A stretch of DNA of 64,000 nucleotides, from NCBI GenBank assembly GCA_947495035.1, contig CANLXI010000002.1, forward strand, positions 124,001 through 188,000, written 5' to 3'. This DNA comes from an uncultured Granulosicoccus sp. (GTDB lineage: Bacteria; Pseudomonadota; Gammaproteobacteria; Granulosicoccales; Granulosicoccaceae). The position numbers were made by a program, and so were the translations under genes. Every line of letters begins with the position of its first letter. Positions within the stretch are counted from its first letter, which is position 1. Positions 19,081 to 29,103 of the stretch are shown one piece after another. A model generated the notes under the pieces. It worked only from the letters and a program-made list of their open reading frames with translations, was not told the DNA's origin and searched no databases.

Positions 19081-20318
19081 GCGCACTGATTTCCAATGTT
19101 GCGACAGGTCGTACCCTGACTGGTGGGCCCATGAGACAGGCTCCGTCACAAGGCAGTGGTTTCCGGCTGGCCGATCATGCATTGCTGATCGCGATCCTGA
19201 CGCTGGCCATGTTCGGTGCCCTGATGATCGCCTCGGCTTCCATGTCCATCGCCGAAAAGACCTATGGCACACCGTTCTATTTCGTGATGCGCCAGCTGTT
19301 CTTTCTCGCCGCAGGCTGCATGGCTGCCCTGATCACCTTCCGTCTGCCACTGTCGGTATGGGAAAGGTATGGTCCGCACATGATCATCGTATCGCTGTTC
19401 TTTCTGGTGCTGGTACTGGTGCCCGGTATCGGCAAATCGGTCAACGGTGCCAGGCGCTGGATCGATCTGGGCCTGTTCACTGTTCAGGTGTCCGAAACGG
19501 TCAAGCTGTTCGTGATTGTCTATCTGGCCGGCTACCTCGTGCGTCGCGGCTATCTGGTGCAGACCACCTTCGGTGGCTTCTTCAGGCCCTTGCTGCTGAT
19601 CTGCCTGGCAGGCGGGCTGCTGCTGTGGGAACCGGATTTCGGGGCTGCCGTGGTCATCGTGGCGACCTCCATCATCATGATTCTGGTGGCCGGTGTGCGC
19701 TTCAGCCAGTTTCTGGCCATCGTGGCCGTGCTGGGTGTGGTGGGCTCCGCACTCATCCTGAGCACCCCCTATCGCATGGCTCGCCTCATGAGCTTCACCG
19801 AGCCCTTTGCCCCCGACATGGTCTACGGCAATGGCTACCAGTTGAGCCAGGCCCTGATAGCCATCGGTACCGGCGGTCTGACCGGCGTCGGCTTCGGCAA
19901 CAGCATACAGAAGCTCGACTACCTGCCGGAACCCCACACCGATTTCCTGTTTGCAGTGCTGAGCGAAGAGCTCGGGCTGATCGGTGCCGTGGCCTTGATA
20001 CTGCTCTACAGCTTCATCGTCTGGCGCAGTTTCCGTCTGGCAAGGATTGCCGATCGGCAGGGCAACCGTTTTGCCGGATTCCTCGCCATGGGGATCGGTT
20101 CCTGGATAGGACTGCAGTCGTTCATCAACATCGGAGTGAATCTGGGCCTGTTGCCCACCAAGGGCATCACCTTGCCATTGATGAGCTACGGCGGCAGTAG
20201 TGCCGTGGTATTCGTCATTACCTTCAGCCTGCTGCTGCGTGTCGAGAAGGAACTGCGCGATGAGGCGAATCTGAGCTTGCGCGCCCGTCAGAAACTTCCC
20301 GGCGGAGGTGGCTCATGA
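19077..20318 (+). CDS. ftsW: Septal peptidoglycan glycosyltransferase FtsW
   Basis: SEDS-family polymerase that makes septal glycan strands with FtsI. The 413-residue product has about ten membrane segments and SEDS signatures such as GARRWIDLG, WEPDFGAAVVI, LPEPHTDFLFAVLSEELG and GITLPLMSYGGSS. It overlaps murD and murG by 4 bp each. Confidence 0.97.
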   Translation: MSALISNVATGRTLTGGPMRQAPSQGSGFRLADHALLIAILTLAMFGALMIASASMSIAEKTYGTPFYFVMRQLFFLAAGCMAALITFRLPLSVWERYGPHMIIVSLFFLVLVLVPGIGKSVNGARRWIDLGLFTVQVSETVKLFVIVYLAGYLVRRGYLVQTTFGGFFRPLLLICLAGGLLLWEPDFGAAVVIVATSIIMILVAGVRFSQFLAIVAVLGVVGSALILSTPYRMARLMSFTEPFAPDMVYGNGYQLSQALIAIGTGGLTGVGFGNSIQKLDYLPEPHTDFLFAVLSEELGLIGAVALILLYSFIVWRSFRLARIADRQGNRFAGFLAMGIGSWIGLQSFINIGVNLGLLPTKGITLPLMSYGGSSAVVFVITFSLLLRVEKELRDEANLSLRARQKLPGGGGS

Positions 20319-21403
20319 ACCGTCCGGTTCTGGTGGCGGCAGGTGGTACCGGTGGGCATGTCATCCCGGCGCTGGCCGTGGCCGAAGTGCTGCGGCAACG
20401 CGATGTTCCGGTCATCTGGCTGGGCACCCGCGAAGGGCTTGAAGCCCGTCTGGTGCCTGCTGCCGGCATCGATATTCGCTGGATTTCCGTGGCGGGGCTG
20501 CGCGGCAAGAATCTGCTGCAGACCTTGATCGGGCCGCTGAAACTGCTGCGCTCCTGTGCGCAGAGTCTGCGACTGGTCCATTCTCTCAAGCCGCGTGCGG
20601 TTCTGGGCATGGGCGGCTTCGTCTCCGGCCCGGTTGGTATCGCCGCGCTGTTGATGAGGACCCCTCTGGTGCTGCACGAACAGAACGCGGTCGCCGGCAT
20701 GACCAATCGCTGGCTCAGCGGGCGGGCTCGACGGGTTTTCGCAGCCTTTCCCGGTGCTTTCGACGAGCGACAGGCCTTGCAGGTCGTCGGCAATCCGGTG
20801 CGGGCAGATATCGCCCGGCTGGCTGACATGCCACATCACACCGAAAGTGACAGCAGCCGCCCATTGCGGATTCTGGTGGTGGGTGGCAGCCGCGGTGCCC
20901 GGGCACTCAACGAGACCGTCCCGGCGGCCATTGCAAGCCTGGCCACGCCGGTGAAGGTCGTCCATCAGTCCGGTGTGATCGATGGCGATCTGGTGCGGGA
21001 CGGCTATCAGGCAGTGACGGCTGGCAACAGTGCAGCCCACATCGAGGTGACCGAGTTCATCGATGACATGGCGGCAGCCTATCGTGATGCGGACATCGTG
21101 ATCTGTCGCAGTGGGGCCATGACGGTAACCGAACTGGGGGCGCTGGGCATGCCCAGCATTCTGGTGCCCTTTCCGCATGCCGTGGATGATCACCAGACCC
21201 GCAATGCCGAGCATCTGGCGAGTCATGGTGCAGCGGTGCTGATGCCACAGACATCACTCACGGCAGACACACTGGCAAGCGAGCTGACTCAGCTGGCCGC
21301 CGATCGCTCACGTCTGCAGGCAATGAGTGATGCGGCACGACGCTGTTTCGTACCCAAGGCCGCCGAAGTGGTCGCCGATGCGCTACTGGAGGTGGCAGGC
21401 TGA
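20315..21403 (+). CDS. murG: Lipid II synthase MurG
   Basis: Peripheral GT-B glycosyltransferase that adds GlcNAc to lipid I. The 362-residue protein has the N-terminal glycine-rich loop [13 protein letters not shown], the [11 protein letters not shown] and [12 protein letters not shown] motifs, and the C-terminal [14 protein letters not shown]-GlcNAc site. It overlaps ftsW by 4 bp and murC by 1 bp. Confidence 0.97.
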   Translation: MNRPVLVAAGGTGGHVIPALAVAEVLRQRDVPVIWLGTREGLEARLVPAAGIDIRWISVAGLRGKNLLQTLIGPLKLLRSCAQSLRLVHSLKPRAVLGMGGFVSGPVGIAALLMRTPLVLHEQNAVAGMTNRWLSGRARRVFAAFPGAFDERQALQVVGNPVRADIARLADMPHHTESDSSRPLRILVVGGSRGARALNETVPAAIASLATPVKVVHQSGVIDGDLVRDGYQAVTAGNSAAHIEVTEFIDDMAAAYRDADIVICRSGAMTVTELGALGMPSILVPFPHAVDDHQTRNAEHLASHGAAVLMPQTSLTADTLASELTQLAADRSRLQAMSDAARRCFVPKAAEVVADALLEVAG

Positions 21404-22875
21404 TGGTCGTTGATATCGCGCCAATCGTGAAAAGTCAGATGCGTCGCGTTCGTGCCATGCACTTCATCGGTATCGGCGGCGTGGGCATGGGCGGTATTGC
21501 CGAAGTCATGCACCACCTGGGGTTTCGCGTCAGCGGGTCGGACCTGGGTAGCAATGCGCTGACGCAGCGATTGCGGGGTCTGGGGGTGCAGGTCATGCAG
21601 GGGCATGCCGCAGAGCATGTCGAGGATGCCGATGTCGTGGTCATTTCTACGGCCGTACCGGAAGACAACCCGGAGCTGCTCAGGGCGCGCGAAATGCGCA
21701 TTCCCGTGGTTCGCCGCGCAGAGATGCTGGCGGAACTGATGCGGTTCCAGCAGGGTATTGCCGTGGCCGGCACCCATGGCAAGACCACCACCACCAGCCT
21801 GGTAGCCAGCCTGCTGACCGAAGGTGGCATGGATCCTACCTATGTCATCGGTGGGCGACTCAACAGCTCATCCACCAATGCCTATCTGGGCCAGTCCGAA
21901 TGGCTGGTGGCCGAAGCTGACGAAAGTGACGCTTCCTTCCTGTATCTGCAGCCGGTAATGTCCATCGTGACGAATATCGACGCCGATCATCTGACGACCT
22001 ATGGCGGTGACTTCGAGAAGCTCAAGCAGACCTTCGTCGACTTCCTGATGCATCTGCCGTTCTACGGCCTGGCCATACTCTGCATCGATGATGAGCACAT
22101 CCGGGATGTACTGCCGCGCATCGGTCGGCCGGTACGCACCTATGGTTTCGATGAGTCAGCCGATGTGCGGGCGACCAATGTGCGGCAGGAAGGCTTGCGC
22201 ATGTACTTCGATGTACGCATCGATGATGGTGGCGACGTCAGTAGCGAGATTCGCGACATCGCATTGAACATGCCGGGCAGGCACAATGTACTGAATGCCC
22301 TGGCTGCCATCACCGTGGCGCTCGAACTCGGTGTGCCGGTGAAGTCGAGCAAGCGTGCGCTGTCTCGTTTTGCGGGCGTAGGGCGACGCGCCCAGTCACA
22401 CGGTCAGTTGCATTTTGCCGGAGGCACTGCCGAGCTGCTGGATGACTACGGTCATCATCCGACAGAAGTGGCAGCCACACTCAAGGCCATTCGGGGTGGC
22501 TGGCCGGATCGGCGCATGGTGGTGATCTTCCAGCCGCACCGTTTCACCCGCACCCGCGATCTGTTCGAGGACTTTGCCGAAGCCCTGTCGCTGACCGATG
22601 TTCTGCTGCTCAGCGAAGTCTATGCGGCGGGTGAGGAACATATCAATGGTGCCGATGGCCGAGCTCTGGCACGAGCCATTCGCAACCGCGGTGCGGTCGA
22701 GCCGATCTTCATCGAGAACATCAATGATGCCCCGGTCGCTCTGGAGCGAATCATCCGTGACGGTGACATTGTCCTGACCCTGGGAGCCGGCAATGTCGGT
22801 GCGCTTGCGCAGACTCTGCCCGAGTATTTCGCTGTCGATGCCGGTGCCGGCCAGGAGGGAACAACTCGTGGTTGA
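21403..22875 (+). CDS. murC: UDP-MurNAc:L-Ala ligase MurC
   Basis: First Mur ligase, adding L-Ala to UDP-MurNAc. The 490-residue protein has [16 protein letters not shown], the P-loop [22 protein letters not shown] and the C-terminal [13 protein letters not shown] segment. Its 3' end overlaps the ddl start by 8 bp. Confidence 0.97.
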   Translation: MVVDIAPIVKSQMRRVRAMHFIGIGGVGMGGIAEVMHHLGFRVSGSDLGSNALTQRLRGLGVQVMQGHAAEHVEDADVVVISTAVPEDNPELLRAREMRIPVVRRAEMLAELMRFQQGIAVAGTHGKTTTTSLVASLLTEGGMDPTYVIGGRLNSSSTNAYLGQSEWLVAEADESDASFLYLQPVMSIVTNIDADHLTTYGGDFEKLKQTFVDFLMHLPFYGLAILCIDDEHIRDVLPRIGRPVRTYGFDESADVRATNVRQEGLRMYFDVRIDDGGDVSSEIRDIALNMPGRHNVLNALAAITVALELGVPVKSSKRALSRFAGVGRRAQSHGQLHFAGGTAELLDDYGHHPTEVAATLKAIRGGWPDRRMVVIFQPHRFTRTRDLFEDFAEALSLTDVLLLSEVYAAGEEHINGADGRALARAIRNRGAVEPIFIENINDAPVALERIIRDGDIVLTLGAGNVGALAQTLPEYFAVDAGAGQEGTTRG

Positions 22876-23827
22876 GCACATCCTGCAGAAACTGACCATC
22901 AGGCCAGAGCAGTTCGGCAAGGTTGCCGTGGTCATGGGCGGTTGGTCGGCGGAGCGCGAAGTCTCCCTGATGAGTGGTCAGCAAGTGTTCGATTCGCTGA
23001 CATCAGCCGGCGTCGATGCCCATGCCGTGGATGCCGGCAGGGACATAGCTGCCGTATTGAATGACGGTCGCTTCGATCGCGCCTTCCTGATCCTGCATGG
23101 CAGAGGCGGAGAAGACGGCATCGTCCAGGGGTCGCTGGAGCTGGCCGGCATTCCCTATACCGGCAGCGGTGTTCTGGCTTCCGCCCTGTGCATGGACAAG
23201 TGGCGTGCCAAGGGGCTGGTTTCGCTGAAAGGGGTGGTGACACCGGCGGCGCAGGAAGTCTTTTCACTCGAGCAAGCCGAGCAGGCGGCCAGCGTCATCG
23301 GCTATCCGCTCGTGGTCAAACCGACCAATGAGGGTTCCAGCATCGGCGTCAGCATGGTGAACAAGGCTGAGCAGCTGGCCGAGGCATTCAAGGCGGCGCG
23401 GCGCTATGGCCCCGTTCTCATCGAACAGCGCATGACCGGTATCGAAGTCACTGCCGGCATCATCGGTGGTGTGGCATTGCCGCTGGTCAGCATGAAGGGC
23501 GCCGATGAGTTCTACGACTACAAGGCGAAATACCTGGCTGACGACACGGTGTATGAATGCCCGGTCGATCTGCCGGCAGACGTGGTAGCGGCCATTCAGG
23601 AGATGGCGCTTACCGCTTTTTCCGCACTGGATTGTCGCGGTTGGGGACGAGTCGATTTCATGCTCGATGCCGAAGGGCAGCCGAACTTCATCGAATGCAA
23701 CACGGCCCCCGGAATGACCAGTCATTCACTGGTACCGATTGCCGCTCGTGAAGCCGGTCTGGACTTTCCCTCGCTGTGTCTGCATATCCTCGCGGACACA
23801 CTGAGCACCGAGGAGTTGGCTGCATGA
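22868..23827 (+). CDS. ddlB: D-alanine--D-alanine ligase
   Basis: ATP-grasp enzyme making the D-Ala-D-Ala used by MurF. I place the start at GTG 22868: AGGAGG (22853-22858) lies 9 bp upstream and the 319-residue protein then matches family length. The glycine-rich [16 protein letters not shown], the [11 protein letters not shown] loop and the metal-binding [16 protein letters not shown] are visible. The open frame extends to 22793 inside murC, but that part shows no similarity. The stop overlaps ftsQ by 4 bp. Confidence 0.95.
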   Translation: MVEHILQKLTIRPEQFGKVAVVMGGWSAEREVSLMSGQQVFDSLTSAGVDAHAVDAGRDIAAVLNDGRFDRAFLILHGRGGEDGIVQGSLELAGIPYTGSGVLASALCMDKWRAKGLVSLKGVVTPAAQEVFSLEQAEQAASVIGYPLVVKPTNEGSSIGVSMVNKAEQLAEAFKAARRYGPVLIEQRMTGIEVTAGIIGGVALPLVSMKGADEFYDYKAKYLADDTVYECPVDLPADVVAAIQEMALTAFSALDCRGWGRVDFMLDAEGQPNFIECNTAPGMTSHSLVPIAAREAGLDFPSLCLHILADTLSTEELAA

Positions 23828-24687
23828 GTGCGCCGGTAGCACAATTGCTGGGCAATGGCCCCGTGCTGCCGAAGGCGCAGCTGCGCCAGTCTCCCCGAAT
23901 GCGCTGGACAATCAGTGCGCTGGGTCTTGCGATCCTGCTTGGGGTCGGAGTTGGCGTTGTAGGCTTGGCGCAGGATCCAAAGCAATTTCCTGTCAGTAAT
24001 GTCGATATACTGGGCACCGTGGATTACGTTGATCGAGACAAGTTGAAGGACGCCGTGGGTCAGTACATCGACAAGGGCTTCTATGGGCTGGACATCGACG
24101 ATGTTCGACACTCGGTGGAGCAACTGCCCTGGGTTGCGCACGCCCGGGTAAGACGCGTCTGGCCGGGTCGCATCGAAGTGCATGTGGAAGAGCATGAGCC
24201 CGGTGCGCGCTGGAACGATGATCAGCTGCTCAGCAAGCGTCTTGAATTGTTTGCACCTCCACAACTGCAACTGGACAACCCGCGATACCATCAATGGCGT
24301 GAAGTGTTCGAGGACCTGCCACAGATTCGCGGTGTCGATGGCAGGCACAGTGAGCTGCTGGATGCCTATCGCAGCTATGAAGCCAGTCTGGCAGCGTTCG
24401 GTCTGTCATTGAGGGAGCTGGAAGAGGACGAGCGCGGATCCAGGACCCTGGTACTGTCCAACCACGTCACTGTGCGTCTTGGCTATGAAGAGCAGGCGCT
24501 CAGGATGCAGCGTTTCGTGGACGTTTACGAAAGAATGAAGGCGAAGATCGAACGGCAGACGGATGTGTCATCGGCAACCTTCGACATGCGTTACAGCAAT
24601 GGTTTTGCCCTTGGAGGCATCGTCGCGGACCTGCGCAGCGATGTGAACGGAAAGCCGACTCGCCCGTCACAAGGGGCTTTGCAATGA
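23824..24687 (+). CDS. ftsQ: Cell division protein FtsQ
   Basis: Bitopic protein of the FtsQLB complex, linking early and late divisome proteins. The 287-residue product has a short cytoplasmic part, a single membrane segment (ISALGLAILLGVGVGVVGL), a POTRA domain (PVSNVDILGTVDYVDRDKL ... WVAHARVRRVWPGRIEVHV) and the C-terminal FtsQ beta-domain. ATG 23824 overlaps the ddlB stop; this start leaves the expected cytoplasmic tail. Confidence 0.95.
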   Translation: MSAPVAQLLGNGPVLPKAQLRQSPRMRWTISALGLAILLGVGVGVVGLAQDPKQFPVSNVDILGTVDYVDRDKLKDAVGQYIDKGFYGLDIDDVRHSVEQLPWVAHARVRRVWPGRIEVHVEEHEPGARWNDDQLLSKRLELFAPPQLQLDNPRYHQWREVFEDLPQIRGVDGRHSELLDAYRSYEASLAAFGLSLRELEEDERGSRTLVLSNHVTVRLGYEEQALRMQRFVDVYERMKAKIERQTDVSSATFDMRYSNGFALGGIVADLRSDVNGKPTRPSQGALQ

Positions 24688-24700
24688 GCAAGATATCGTA

Positions 24701-25939
24701 ATGGATCCAACAGCAGACAAGCAGATGATCGTCGGCCTGGACATAGGCACGTCGAAGATAGTCGCACTGGTCGCCGAGATAGACGATGACGGCAATGTCG
24801 AACTCATTGCCCTCGGGTCTCACCCGTCGCAGGGAATGAAGAAGGGCGTCGTCATCAACATCGAAAGCACCGTCAATGCGATCAGCAAGGCCGTCGAGGA
24901 AGCCGAGCGCATGGCAGGGGTCAAGATCCAGTCCGTCTTCGCGGGGATTGCCGGCTCGCACATCAAGAGCCTCAATTCCCACGGCATCGTGGCCATCAAG
25001 AACTCCGAGGTGCAGCAGGACGATGTCGAGCGTGTCGTGGACGCGGCCAAGGCGGTAGCCATTCCGGCTGACCAGCGAGTACTGCATGTCCTGCCCCAGG
25101 AGTTCATCATCGACAACCAGGACGGTATCCATCAACCCGTCGGCATGTCAGGTGTTCGACTGGAAGCCAAGGTGCATCTGGTGACCGGTTCGATCAGCGC
25201 CTCGCAGAACATCGCCAAGTGCATCCAGCGCTGCGATCTGGAAGTCGAGGACATCATTCTCGAGCAACTGGCCTCCAGCCATGCCGTACTCACGGATGAT
25301 GAGCGCGATCTGGGCGTGCTGCTGGTCGACATGGGTGGTGGCACGACCGATATCGCCATTTTCACCGAAGGCGCCATCCGTCACACCGCAGTCATTCCGG
25401 TGGCAGGTGATCAGGTGACCAATGACATCGCAGTGGCGTTTCGTACACCCACGCAGTTCGCCGAGGAAATCAAGGTCAAGTACGCCTGTGCACTGCGCCA
25501 GCTGGCCAGTCCGGACGACATGATCGAGGTGCCGGGTGTTGGCGATCGCAATGCGCGCCGCCTGGCCCGACAGACGCTGGCCGAAGTGGTCGAGCCGCGT
25601 TACGAAGAGCTGCTGGGTCTGGTTCAGAGCGAACTGAGACGCAGCGGATTTGAAGATGCCTGTGCCGCCGGAGTGGTTCTGACCGGTGGTACGTCGAAGA
25701 TGGAAGGCGTTGTGGAACTGGCTGAGGAGATTTTCCACATGCCAGTGAGGTTGGGAGTGCCGCAGCATGTCGAAGGTCTGACCGATATCACTCGGAACCC
25801 GATTCATGCCACAGGCGTGGGTTTGCTGCTCTACGGGCAGCGCAGCCGCAAGGCGCCACGCAGCAAACCGGTTGAACCTGCCACTGCTAAAGAAGGCTTG
25901 ATCAAGCAGTTGCTGGGTTGGATTCGGCGAAATTTCTAG
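24701..25939 (+). CDS. ftsA: Cell division protein FtsA
   Basis: Actin-like ATPase that tethers FtsZ to the inner membrane and recruits later divisome proteins. The 412-residue product shows the phosphate-binding VGLDIGTSKIVALVAE, the 1C-domain region, LLVDMGGGTTDIAIF, VVLTGGTSKMEG and the C-terminal amphipathic helix IKQLLGWIRRNF that binds membrane. It lies 13 bp after ftsQ. Confidence 0.98.
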   Translation: MDPTADKQMIVGLDIGTSKIVALVAEIDDDGNVELIALGSHPSQGMKKGVVINIESTVNAISKAVEEAERMAGVKIQSVFAGIAGSHIKSLNSHGIVAIKNSEVQQDDVERVVDAAKAVAIPADQRVLHVLPQEFIIDNQDGIHQPVGMSGVRLEAKVHLVTGSISASQNIAKCIQRCDLEVEDIILEQLASSHAVLTDDERDLGVLLVDMGGGTTDIAIFTEGAIRHTAVIPVAGDQVTNDIAVAFRTPTQFAEEIKVKYACALRQLASPDDMIEVPGVGDRNARRLARQTLAEVVEPRYEELLGLVQSELRRSGFEDACAAGVVLTGGTSKMEGVVELAEEIFHMPVRLGVPQHVEGLTDITRNPIHATGVGLLLYGQRSRKAPRSKPVEPATAKEGLIKQLLGWIRRNF

Positions 25940-26064
25940 AGGCAGTTTCTTGCAGTTCGAAGTTCAGTAGTTCATTTGCAGACCCCGGGAGCGAAACGGA
26001 ACGCAAGATTCCGATCGCGATAGAGAACGTACGACTCATATAACTAAGATTAGGAGAATTAAAG

Positions 26065-27270
26065 ATGTTTGAACTTGTTGACTCAATCAATGACTCCCCC
26101 GTAATCAAGCTCGTCGGTGTCGGTGGAGGCGGCAGCAACGCGGTTCAGCACATGGTGCAGTCCGGTATTGAAGGTGTGGACTTCATCTGCGCCAATACCG
26201 ATGCACAGGCACTCAAGGGCATGCATGCACAGACTGTCCTGCATATCGGTCAGAGCATCACCAAGGGCCTGGGCGCCGGCGCCAACCCCGAGATCGGACG
26301 TCAGGCCGCGATGGAAGATCGTGATCGCATCCAGGACCTGATCGAAGGGACCGACATGCTGTTCATCACCGCTGGCATGGGCGGCGGAACCGGCACCGGA
26401 GCCATTCCCGTGGTTGCGCAGATTGCTCGCGAAATGGGCGTACTGACAGTAGCTGTTGTCACCAAGCCGTTTCCCTTCGAAGGCAACAAGCGCATGCGTA
26501 CGGCGGAAGCCGGTATCGAAGAGCTGCGAGGCCACGTCGATTCTCTGATTACCATTCCCAACGAAAAGCTGTTGTCCGTTCTGGGCAAGAACATCAGCCT
26601 GCTGGACGCCTTCCGTGCTGCCAATGACGTTCTGCGAGGCGCGGTGCAGGGTATTGCCGAACTGATCACCAACCCCGGCCTGATCAACGTCGATTTTGCC
26701 GACGTGCGTACGGTCATGAGCGAAATGGGTCTGGCGATGATGGGCTCCGGCGTCGGCCGTGGCGATGAGCGTGCGACTGAAGCGGCCGAGATGGCCATCT
26801 CCAGCCCGCTGCTCGAAGACATCGATCTGGCAGGTGCTCGCGGCATCCTGGTCAACATCACTTGCGGTCTGGACATGGCCATCGGTGAGTTCGAGGAAGT
26901 GGGCAATGTGGTTCGCTCCTTCGCTGCCGATGATGCAACCGTGGTTGTGGGTACTGCCATTGACGAGTCGCTCGAAGGCGAGCTGCGAGTCACGGTTGTG
27001 GCCACCGGACTGGGTCATCAGGCTCAGGCACAACAGTTACGCTCTGTGCAACAGCCTCGTGCTGCAGCTGGTGGTGCAGCGGCAGCCTACTCACAAGGTG
27101 GGAATGCCAACCATCAGGGTAGCGCTGCCCAGGCGGCCTATGCCGGATATGACAAACCAACCGTGATTCGCAAGAATCCTCGCGGCGCTCAGGGAACAGG
27201 TCCTGCGAACGGCGGTCATGACGTGGAATACCTTGATATTCCGGCATTTTTGCGTCGTCAGGCAGATTAG
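26065..27270 (+). CDS. ftsZ: Cell division protein FtsZ
   Basis: Tubulin-like GTPase that forms the division ring. The 401-residue product has [11 protein letters not shown], the tubulin signature GGGTGTGA, the T7 catalytic loop NVDFADVRT and the conserved C-terminal peptide [11 protein letters not shown] used by FtsA and ZipA. A strong ribosome site (AGGAG) precedes ATG 26065. The 125-bp gap to ftsA is the largest gap in the cluster before lpxC and could hold an extra promoter, but I saw no clear box. Confidence 0.98.
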   Translation: MFELVDSINDSPVIKLVGVGGGGSNAVQHMVQSGIEGVDFICANTDAQALKGMHAQTVLHIGQSITKGLGAGANPEIGRQAAMEDRDRIQDLIEGTDMLFITAGMGGGTGTGAIPVVAQIAREMGVLTVAVVTKPFPFEGNKRMRTAEAGIEELRGHVDSLITIPNEKLLSVLGKNISLLDAFRAANDVLRGAVQGIAELITNPGLINVDFADVRTVMSEMGLAMMGSGVGRGDERATEAAEMAISSPLLEDIDLAGARGILVNITCGLDMAIGEFEEVGNVVRSFAADDATVVVGTAIDESLEGELRVTVVATGLGHQAQAQQLRSVQQPRAAAGGAAAAYSQGGNANHQGSAAQAAYAGYDKPTVIRKNPRGAQGTGPANGGHDVEYLDIPAFLRRQAD

Positions 27271-27337
27271 TACAGCATTACACCTGGTCAAGGTTTGAGC
27301 AGGCAGTCGTATTATCCAGTAACATTCCCGAGGTTCT

Positions 27338-27364
27338 GGGGAGTACCCCACAAGGGTACTTCCC
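27338..27364 (+). other. 11-bp hairpin downstream of ftsZ
   Basis: A continuous stem with one G-T wobble pairs 27338-27348 with 27354-27364 around a 5-nt CACAA loop (core GTACCC / GGGTAC). It is very stable but lacks a following T-run. It may stabilise or partly terminate the ftsZ transcript, or have a regulatory role before lpxC. Confidence 0.65.
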
Positions 27365-27394
27365 GGAGTGGATTAAACTTGACTCCACAGCGGA

Positions 27395-27437
27395 CGCTAC
27401 CAAGCCGGGCTCCTGATTCCTGGAAGCCGGCGTAGCG
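27395..27437 (+). other. Second hairpin in the ftsZ-lpxC gap
   Basis: CGCTAC + GCCGG (27395-27408, with a 3-nt CAA bulge) pairs with CCGGC + GTAGCG (27427-27437) around an 18-nt loop. Together with the preceding hairpin it makes most of the 280-bp ftsZ-lpxC gap structured. A TATATA/TATACA element at 27507-27514 could be a -10 box for a separate lpxC promoter, but the -35 region is poor. Confidence 0.5.
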
Positions 27438-27552
27438 GTTGTACCGGTAAACTGTTTGTCATTGTCCTGATGTATCCATTGGCCCTGAAAAACTGGCCAG
27501 AGGTGCTATATACAAGATAGGCAAGCTTTCCCGGTTGCAGCAGGATTACATC

Positions 27553-28476
27553 GTGATACGACAAAGAACGTTAAAGAATTCGATTCGTGCAACTGGCGTA
27601 GGCCTGCACACGGGCAAGAAAATCTACCTGACTCTGAGTCCGGCCCCCATCAATGCAGGCATTGTATTTCGTCGTACCGATCTGAGCCCGGCTGCTGTCA
27701 TTCGCAACGACGCCCTGGGCGTCAAGAGCACCGAACTCGCCACCTCCTTGTACAACAGTGACGGCATTCGTGTGTCCACCATCGAACACCTGATGGCGGC
27801 CTTGGCCGGTCTGGGAGTTGACAATTGCCATGTCGATGTCAGTGCCGACGAGATTCCCATCATGGATGGCAGTGCAGCTCCATTCGTGTTTCTGGTGCAA
27901 TCAGCCGGTATTCTCGAGCAGGGCGCGCCCAAGCGTTTCATTCGCATCAAGAAGCCTGTTGAAGTTCGAGTGGATGACAAGTGGGCACGCTTCGAGCCCT
28001 TCAATGGTTTCAAGGTGAAGTTCACCATCGATTTCGATCATCCGGTGTTCGAGAGTGACAGCCGTACTGCCGAGGTGGACTTCTCCACCACGTCATTCGT
28101 GAAGGAAATCAGTCGTGCTCGTACCTTCGGTTTCATGCGCGATATCGAGGAACTGCGCAAGCGTGATCTGGTACTCGGGGGCAGCATGGACAATGCTATC
28201 GTCATCGACGATTATCGCGTGCTCAATGAAGACGGCCTGCGCTACAAGAACGAATTCGTTCGTCACAAGATTCTCGACGCCATTGGCGACCTGTATCTGC
28301 TGGGACGCAGCATCATCGGCTCCTTCGATGGTTACAAGTCGGGTCATGCATTGAACAACCTGCTGGTGCGAGAGCTCCTGAATCAGCCGCAGAGCTGGGA
28401 AGAAGTCGTGTTCGAAGGCAAGAACACCGAAGTGTCGCCCATCTCCTACGTACAGCCGTCTGAAGCTGTCGGCTAG
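27553..28476 (+). CDS. lpxC: UDP-3-O-acyl-N-acetylglucosamine deacetylase LpxC
   Basis: Zinc deacetylase for the committed step of lipid A synthesis, so the cell has an outer membrane with LPS. I choose GTG 27553 (AGGA at 27542-27545) because the protein then begins [20 protein letters not shown] as in the family and is 307 residues long. A TTG at 27535 would add six residues. The zinc ligands sit in [10 protein letters not shown] and [10 protein letters not shown]. It closes the division cluster as in most gammaproteobacteria. Confidence 0.97.
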   Translation: MIRQRTLKNSIRATGVGLHTGKKIYLTLSPAPINAGIVFRRTDLSPAAVIRNDALGVKSTELATSLYNSDGIRVSTIEHLMAALAGLGVDNCHVDVSADEIPIMDGSAAPFVFLVQSAGILEQGAPKRFIRIKKPVEVRVDDKWARFEPFNGFKVKFTIDFDHPVFESDSRTAEVDFSTTSFVKEISRARTFGFMRDIEELRKRDLVLGGSMDNAIVIDDYRVLNEDGLRYKNEFVRHKILDAIGDLYLLGRSIIGSFDGYKSGHALNNLLVRELLNQPQSWEEVVFEGKNTEVSPISYVQPSEAVG

Positions 28477-28515
28477 TCAAGATAGCGTTTCAGGACAGAA
28501 CTTCCGGGCGTTCCG

Positions 28516-29103
28516 TCAGGGTTCTTCCCTGAGTCTGGCAGCCAGTTTCAGCAATTCCTGGCGCAGGCTGTCATCCGCCGGACGCACCACCGAGTGTGTT
28601 GTCCGAGCATCGGGCTGCGCCGTATTGCCGCCATCCTTCACCGTGTCGTCACTCTCCGCATTGTCTCCCGCGGTCGACGGTTGATCGCCAGCGTCGGGAA
28701 GGGGCGGAGGATCAGCAATGCCTGCCTCTTCGTTGTGCGCCCGAGCCGTGCTCTCAGCCAGCGCCAGCAGGGCAAGAGCTGCCTTGTTGGAACTGCGATC
28801 CATGGCTGGCGGCGTGGCGCAGCTGACCGGCGTTTCAGCCGGGGCGACGTGAAAGCTGAGTGTGACCACGTCCATTCTGGCCTCACGCAGCGCGCCAACA
28901 ATCTGGCGCTCACTGAATCGCAGTTTTGCGATCCAGCTCGCATTATCCACGGTGATGCGCAGTCGTCCAGCTTCCAGCCTGCAGAAATTGATATGGGCCA
29001 TGGAGGTGGATGGCACAATCCGTGAAATCACCTGTTTCATCTGACTGTCCTGCTGCATGGCAGCACGCGTCGTCTTGTTGATCAGGTTGTGCAATGATTT
29101 CAT
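28516..29103 (-). CDS. dciA: DUF721 / DciA-like protein
   Basis: 195-residue protein with an N-terminal DUF721 domain (KSLHNLINKTTRAAMQQD ... GRLRITVDNASWIAKLRF), the family of the DnaB-helicase-associated factor DciA. The C-terminal half is Pro/Asp/Ala-rich and looks disordered. The start at 29103 matches where the domain begins; the frame is open further upstream but that part overlaps the M23 gene and has no homology. Its start codon shares a CATG with the divergent M23 gene. Position between lpxC and the M23-secA pair is conserved in pseudomonads. Confidence 0.8.
   Translation of the reverse strand: MKSLHNLINKTTRAAMQQDSQMKQVISRIVPSTSMAHINFCRLEAGRLRITVDNASWIAKLRFSERQIVGALREARMDVVTLSFHVAPAETPVSCATPPAMDRSSNKAALALLALAESTARAHNEEAGIADPPPLPDAGDQPSTAGDNAESDDTVKDGGNTAQPDARTTHSVVRPADDSLRQELLKLAARLREEP

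Noticed and set aside
25940..26064. Separate ftsZ promoter
   Set aside because: TATAAC at 26039-26044 has no acceptable -35 element at normal spacing.
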